Shown piece by piece: positions 4,880 to 5,789 of a stretch of DNA of 5,789 nucleotides. Under the pieces are notes generated by a model, which saw nothing but the letters and a program-made list of their open reading frames with translations, had not been told where the DNA came from and ran no database searches. Within the stretch, counting starts at the first letter, position 1. Each line of letters opens with the position of its first letter. The position numbers and the translations under genes were made by a program. The stretch covers positions 1 to 5,789 of the forward strand of contig DAOVOW010000147.1 of the NCBI GenBank assembly GCA_030629485.1, in the 5' to 3' direction. The DNA is from a bacterium (GTDB taxonomy: Bacteria > Zixibacteria > MSB-5A5 > GN15 > FEB-12).

Positions 4880-5675
4880 GCAGAGAATCGAAATCACACC
4901 CGATTTGATCAAACTACGGGTGGTGCCTGAAGGGTGGGAACTGCCGGAGTTTACTCCCGGTCAGTTCGCCTCGCTGGGATTGCCCGCCACGATAGCCAGA
5001 GTCGGCACTGATCTGCCTGAAGAACGCCCGCCAAAGAATCCTGATAAGCTGATCCTGCGAGCCTACTCGATCGCATCGTCATCCGTGGCCAAAGAGTACA
5101 TTGAATTCTACATCGGGCTGGTTCACACCGGTTCACTTTCACCGCGACTGCTCAGTCTGAAGGTGGGTAACAAGCTTTGGATGTCTGAGAAGTTCAAGGG
5201 GATGTTCACGCTGGCCGAAGTACGGGCAGAGTTCAACGCCGTGCTGATCGCCACCGGCACCGGGGTGGCGCCATACATGAGCATGATTCGCACTGAGATC
5301 GCCGGCGGTCTCAAACGGCGTTTCGCAGCTTGTCATGGCGCCTACCATTCCAGCGACCTGGGCTATCCTTCAGAACTCGGGACTCTGGCCGCCGTCGCAC
5401 CGAGTTTCATATACCTGCCGACCTTGAGTCACCCACACGAAGACCCGGCACCTTGGAACGGTCACACCGGATTCGTGCAGAAGCTGTGGATCGATGGTGT
5501 GCTCGATAACGCGTGGGGCTTTCATCCCAGCGCGGCCGACACGCACGTTTTTCTCTGCGGCCATCCTCTCATGATCGAGGAGATGACGAAGCTTCTGGTC
5601 AAAGAGGGCTTTGTCAAACACTCCAAGAAAACCCTCGGTCAGATTCACGCTGAGCAGTATTTTGTGAAAGTATAG
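4848..5675 (+). CDS. fpr: Ferredoxin-NADP+ reductase (FAD-dependent, Fpr type)
   Basis: A 275-residue cytoplasmic flavoprotein that would pass electrons between NADP(H) and ferredoxin or flavodoxin. Order of motifs: an FAD-binding beta barrel with PGQF (37-40) and RAYSIAS (71-77), where RxYS contacts the FAD; GSLSPRLLSLKVG (95-107), the usual G.LS..L segment; the NADP-binding domain opening with IATGTGVAP (134-142); a CGHP (237-240) segment near the C-terminus; and the end YFVKV. Bacterial Fpr proteins such as that of E. coli are nearer 250 residues. The extra length here is mainly an insert at about 48-67 (ARVGTDLPEERPPKNPDK) before RAYS. The start is supported by the AGGGG tract 7 bases upstream and by the conserved promoter. 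The first ten codons are duplicated at 2580. A related NADH/NADPH oxidoreductase role cannot be excluded, since specificity residues cannot be read with certainty. Confidence 0.92.
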   Translation: MADKEPNAIVTQRIEITPDLIKLRVVPEGWELPEFTPGQFASLGLPATIARVGTDLPEERPPKNPDKLILRAYSIASSSVAKEYIEFYIGLVHTGSLSPRLLSLKVGNKLWMSEKFKGMFTLAEVRAEFNAVLIATGTGVAPYMSMIRTEIAGGLKRRFAACHGAYHSSDLGYPSELGTLAAVAPSFIYLPTLSHPHEDPAPWNGHTGFVQKLWIDGVLDNAWGFHPSAADTHVFLCGHPLMIEEMTKLLVKEGFVKHSKKTLGQIHAEQYFVKV

Positions 5676-5694
5676 GGGGGGCTGACAGATTGTC

Positions 5695-5710
5695 GAAACC
5701 GGATGGTTTC
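5695..5710. repeat. Palindrome GAAACC/GGTTTC downstream of the reductase
   Basis: A perfect 6-bp stem with a GGAT loop, extendable by two pairs past one mismatch (GT at 5692-5693 with AC at 5712-5713). It begins 20 bases after the reductase stop, the position expected of a transcript-end structure. No T-run follows, so it is as likely a dispersed palindrome as a terminator. Confidence 0.45.
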
Positions 5711-5747
5711 AACCTACAGCCTTGTTGGTGTGCTGAATTGTGATTGG

Positions 5748-5760
5748 CGCGCGAAGCGCG
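5748..5760. repeat. CGCGC hairpin, like the one at 2115
   Basis: CGCGC (5748-5752), loop GAA, GCGCG (5756-5760). The stem is the same as at 2115-2127, with a GAA loop in place of GGA. It lies near the window edge, so any longer element cannot be judged. Confidence 0.45.
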
Positions 5761-5789
5761 AAAGAGCGGCTTGCCACCCCCCTACCGCT

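Overview
The window suggests a Gram-negative, moderately GC-rich bacterium. The evidence is a lipoprotein and a Sec-exported protein on the minus strand, Shine-Dalgarno/sigma70-like signals, and intergenic palindromes of the 'ATTCCCGC...GCGGGAAT' and 'TCACCCT...AGGGTGA' kind that are common in environmental bacterial genomes. The exported 432-codon protein resembles proteins I associate with the Bacteroidetes/FCB group and related candidate phyla such as Zixibacteria. That placement is an impression from memory, not a demonstrated assignment.

Left part (1-2108), minus strand: a small lipoprotein gene (73-630) with a clear SD and a perfect -10 box, and an exported conserved protein of unknown function (837-2108). 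They are 206 bp apart and the lipoprotein gene has its own promoter signal, so they are probably separate transcription units.

Middle (2109-2745), intergenic: a dense cluster of five hairpins (2115-2271), a nested inverted repeat (2287-2320) and an 8-bp palindrome (2357-2374). These lead into a roughly 240-bp segment (2372-2611) that is a diverged copy of the DNA upstream of the ferredoxin-NADP reductase gene at the right (4641-4879). The copy includes the promoter, the 5' UTR and the first ten to eleven codons of the reductase. It is then joined abruptly to the last 31 codons of an integron-type tyrosine recombinase (2611-2706).

Right part, plus strand: a 492-residue polytopic membrane protein resembling GT-C glycosyltransferases (2746-4224), a 416-bp stretch that looks like a frameshifted small membrane-protein gene (about 4289-4763), repeat copy B with its promoter, and an intact ferredoxin-NADP+ reductase (4848-5675). 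The window closes with two short palindromes.

The main point of interest is the rearrangement. A block carrying an integrase tail and the membrane glycosyltransferase-like gene lies between two direct copies of the reductase promoter region. The left copy of the promoter may now drive the glycosyltransferase-like gene. I see no CRISPR array, rRNA, tRNA or recognisable defence system. The FCB-type placement and all mechanistic explanations are inference.
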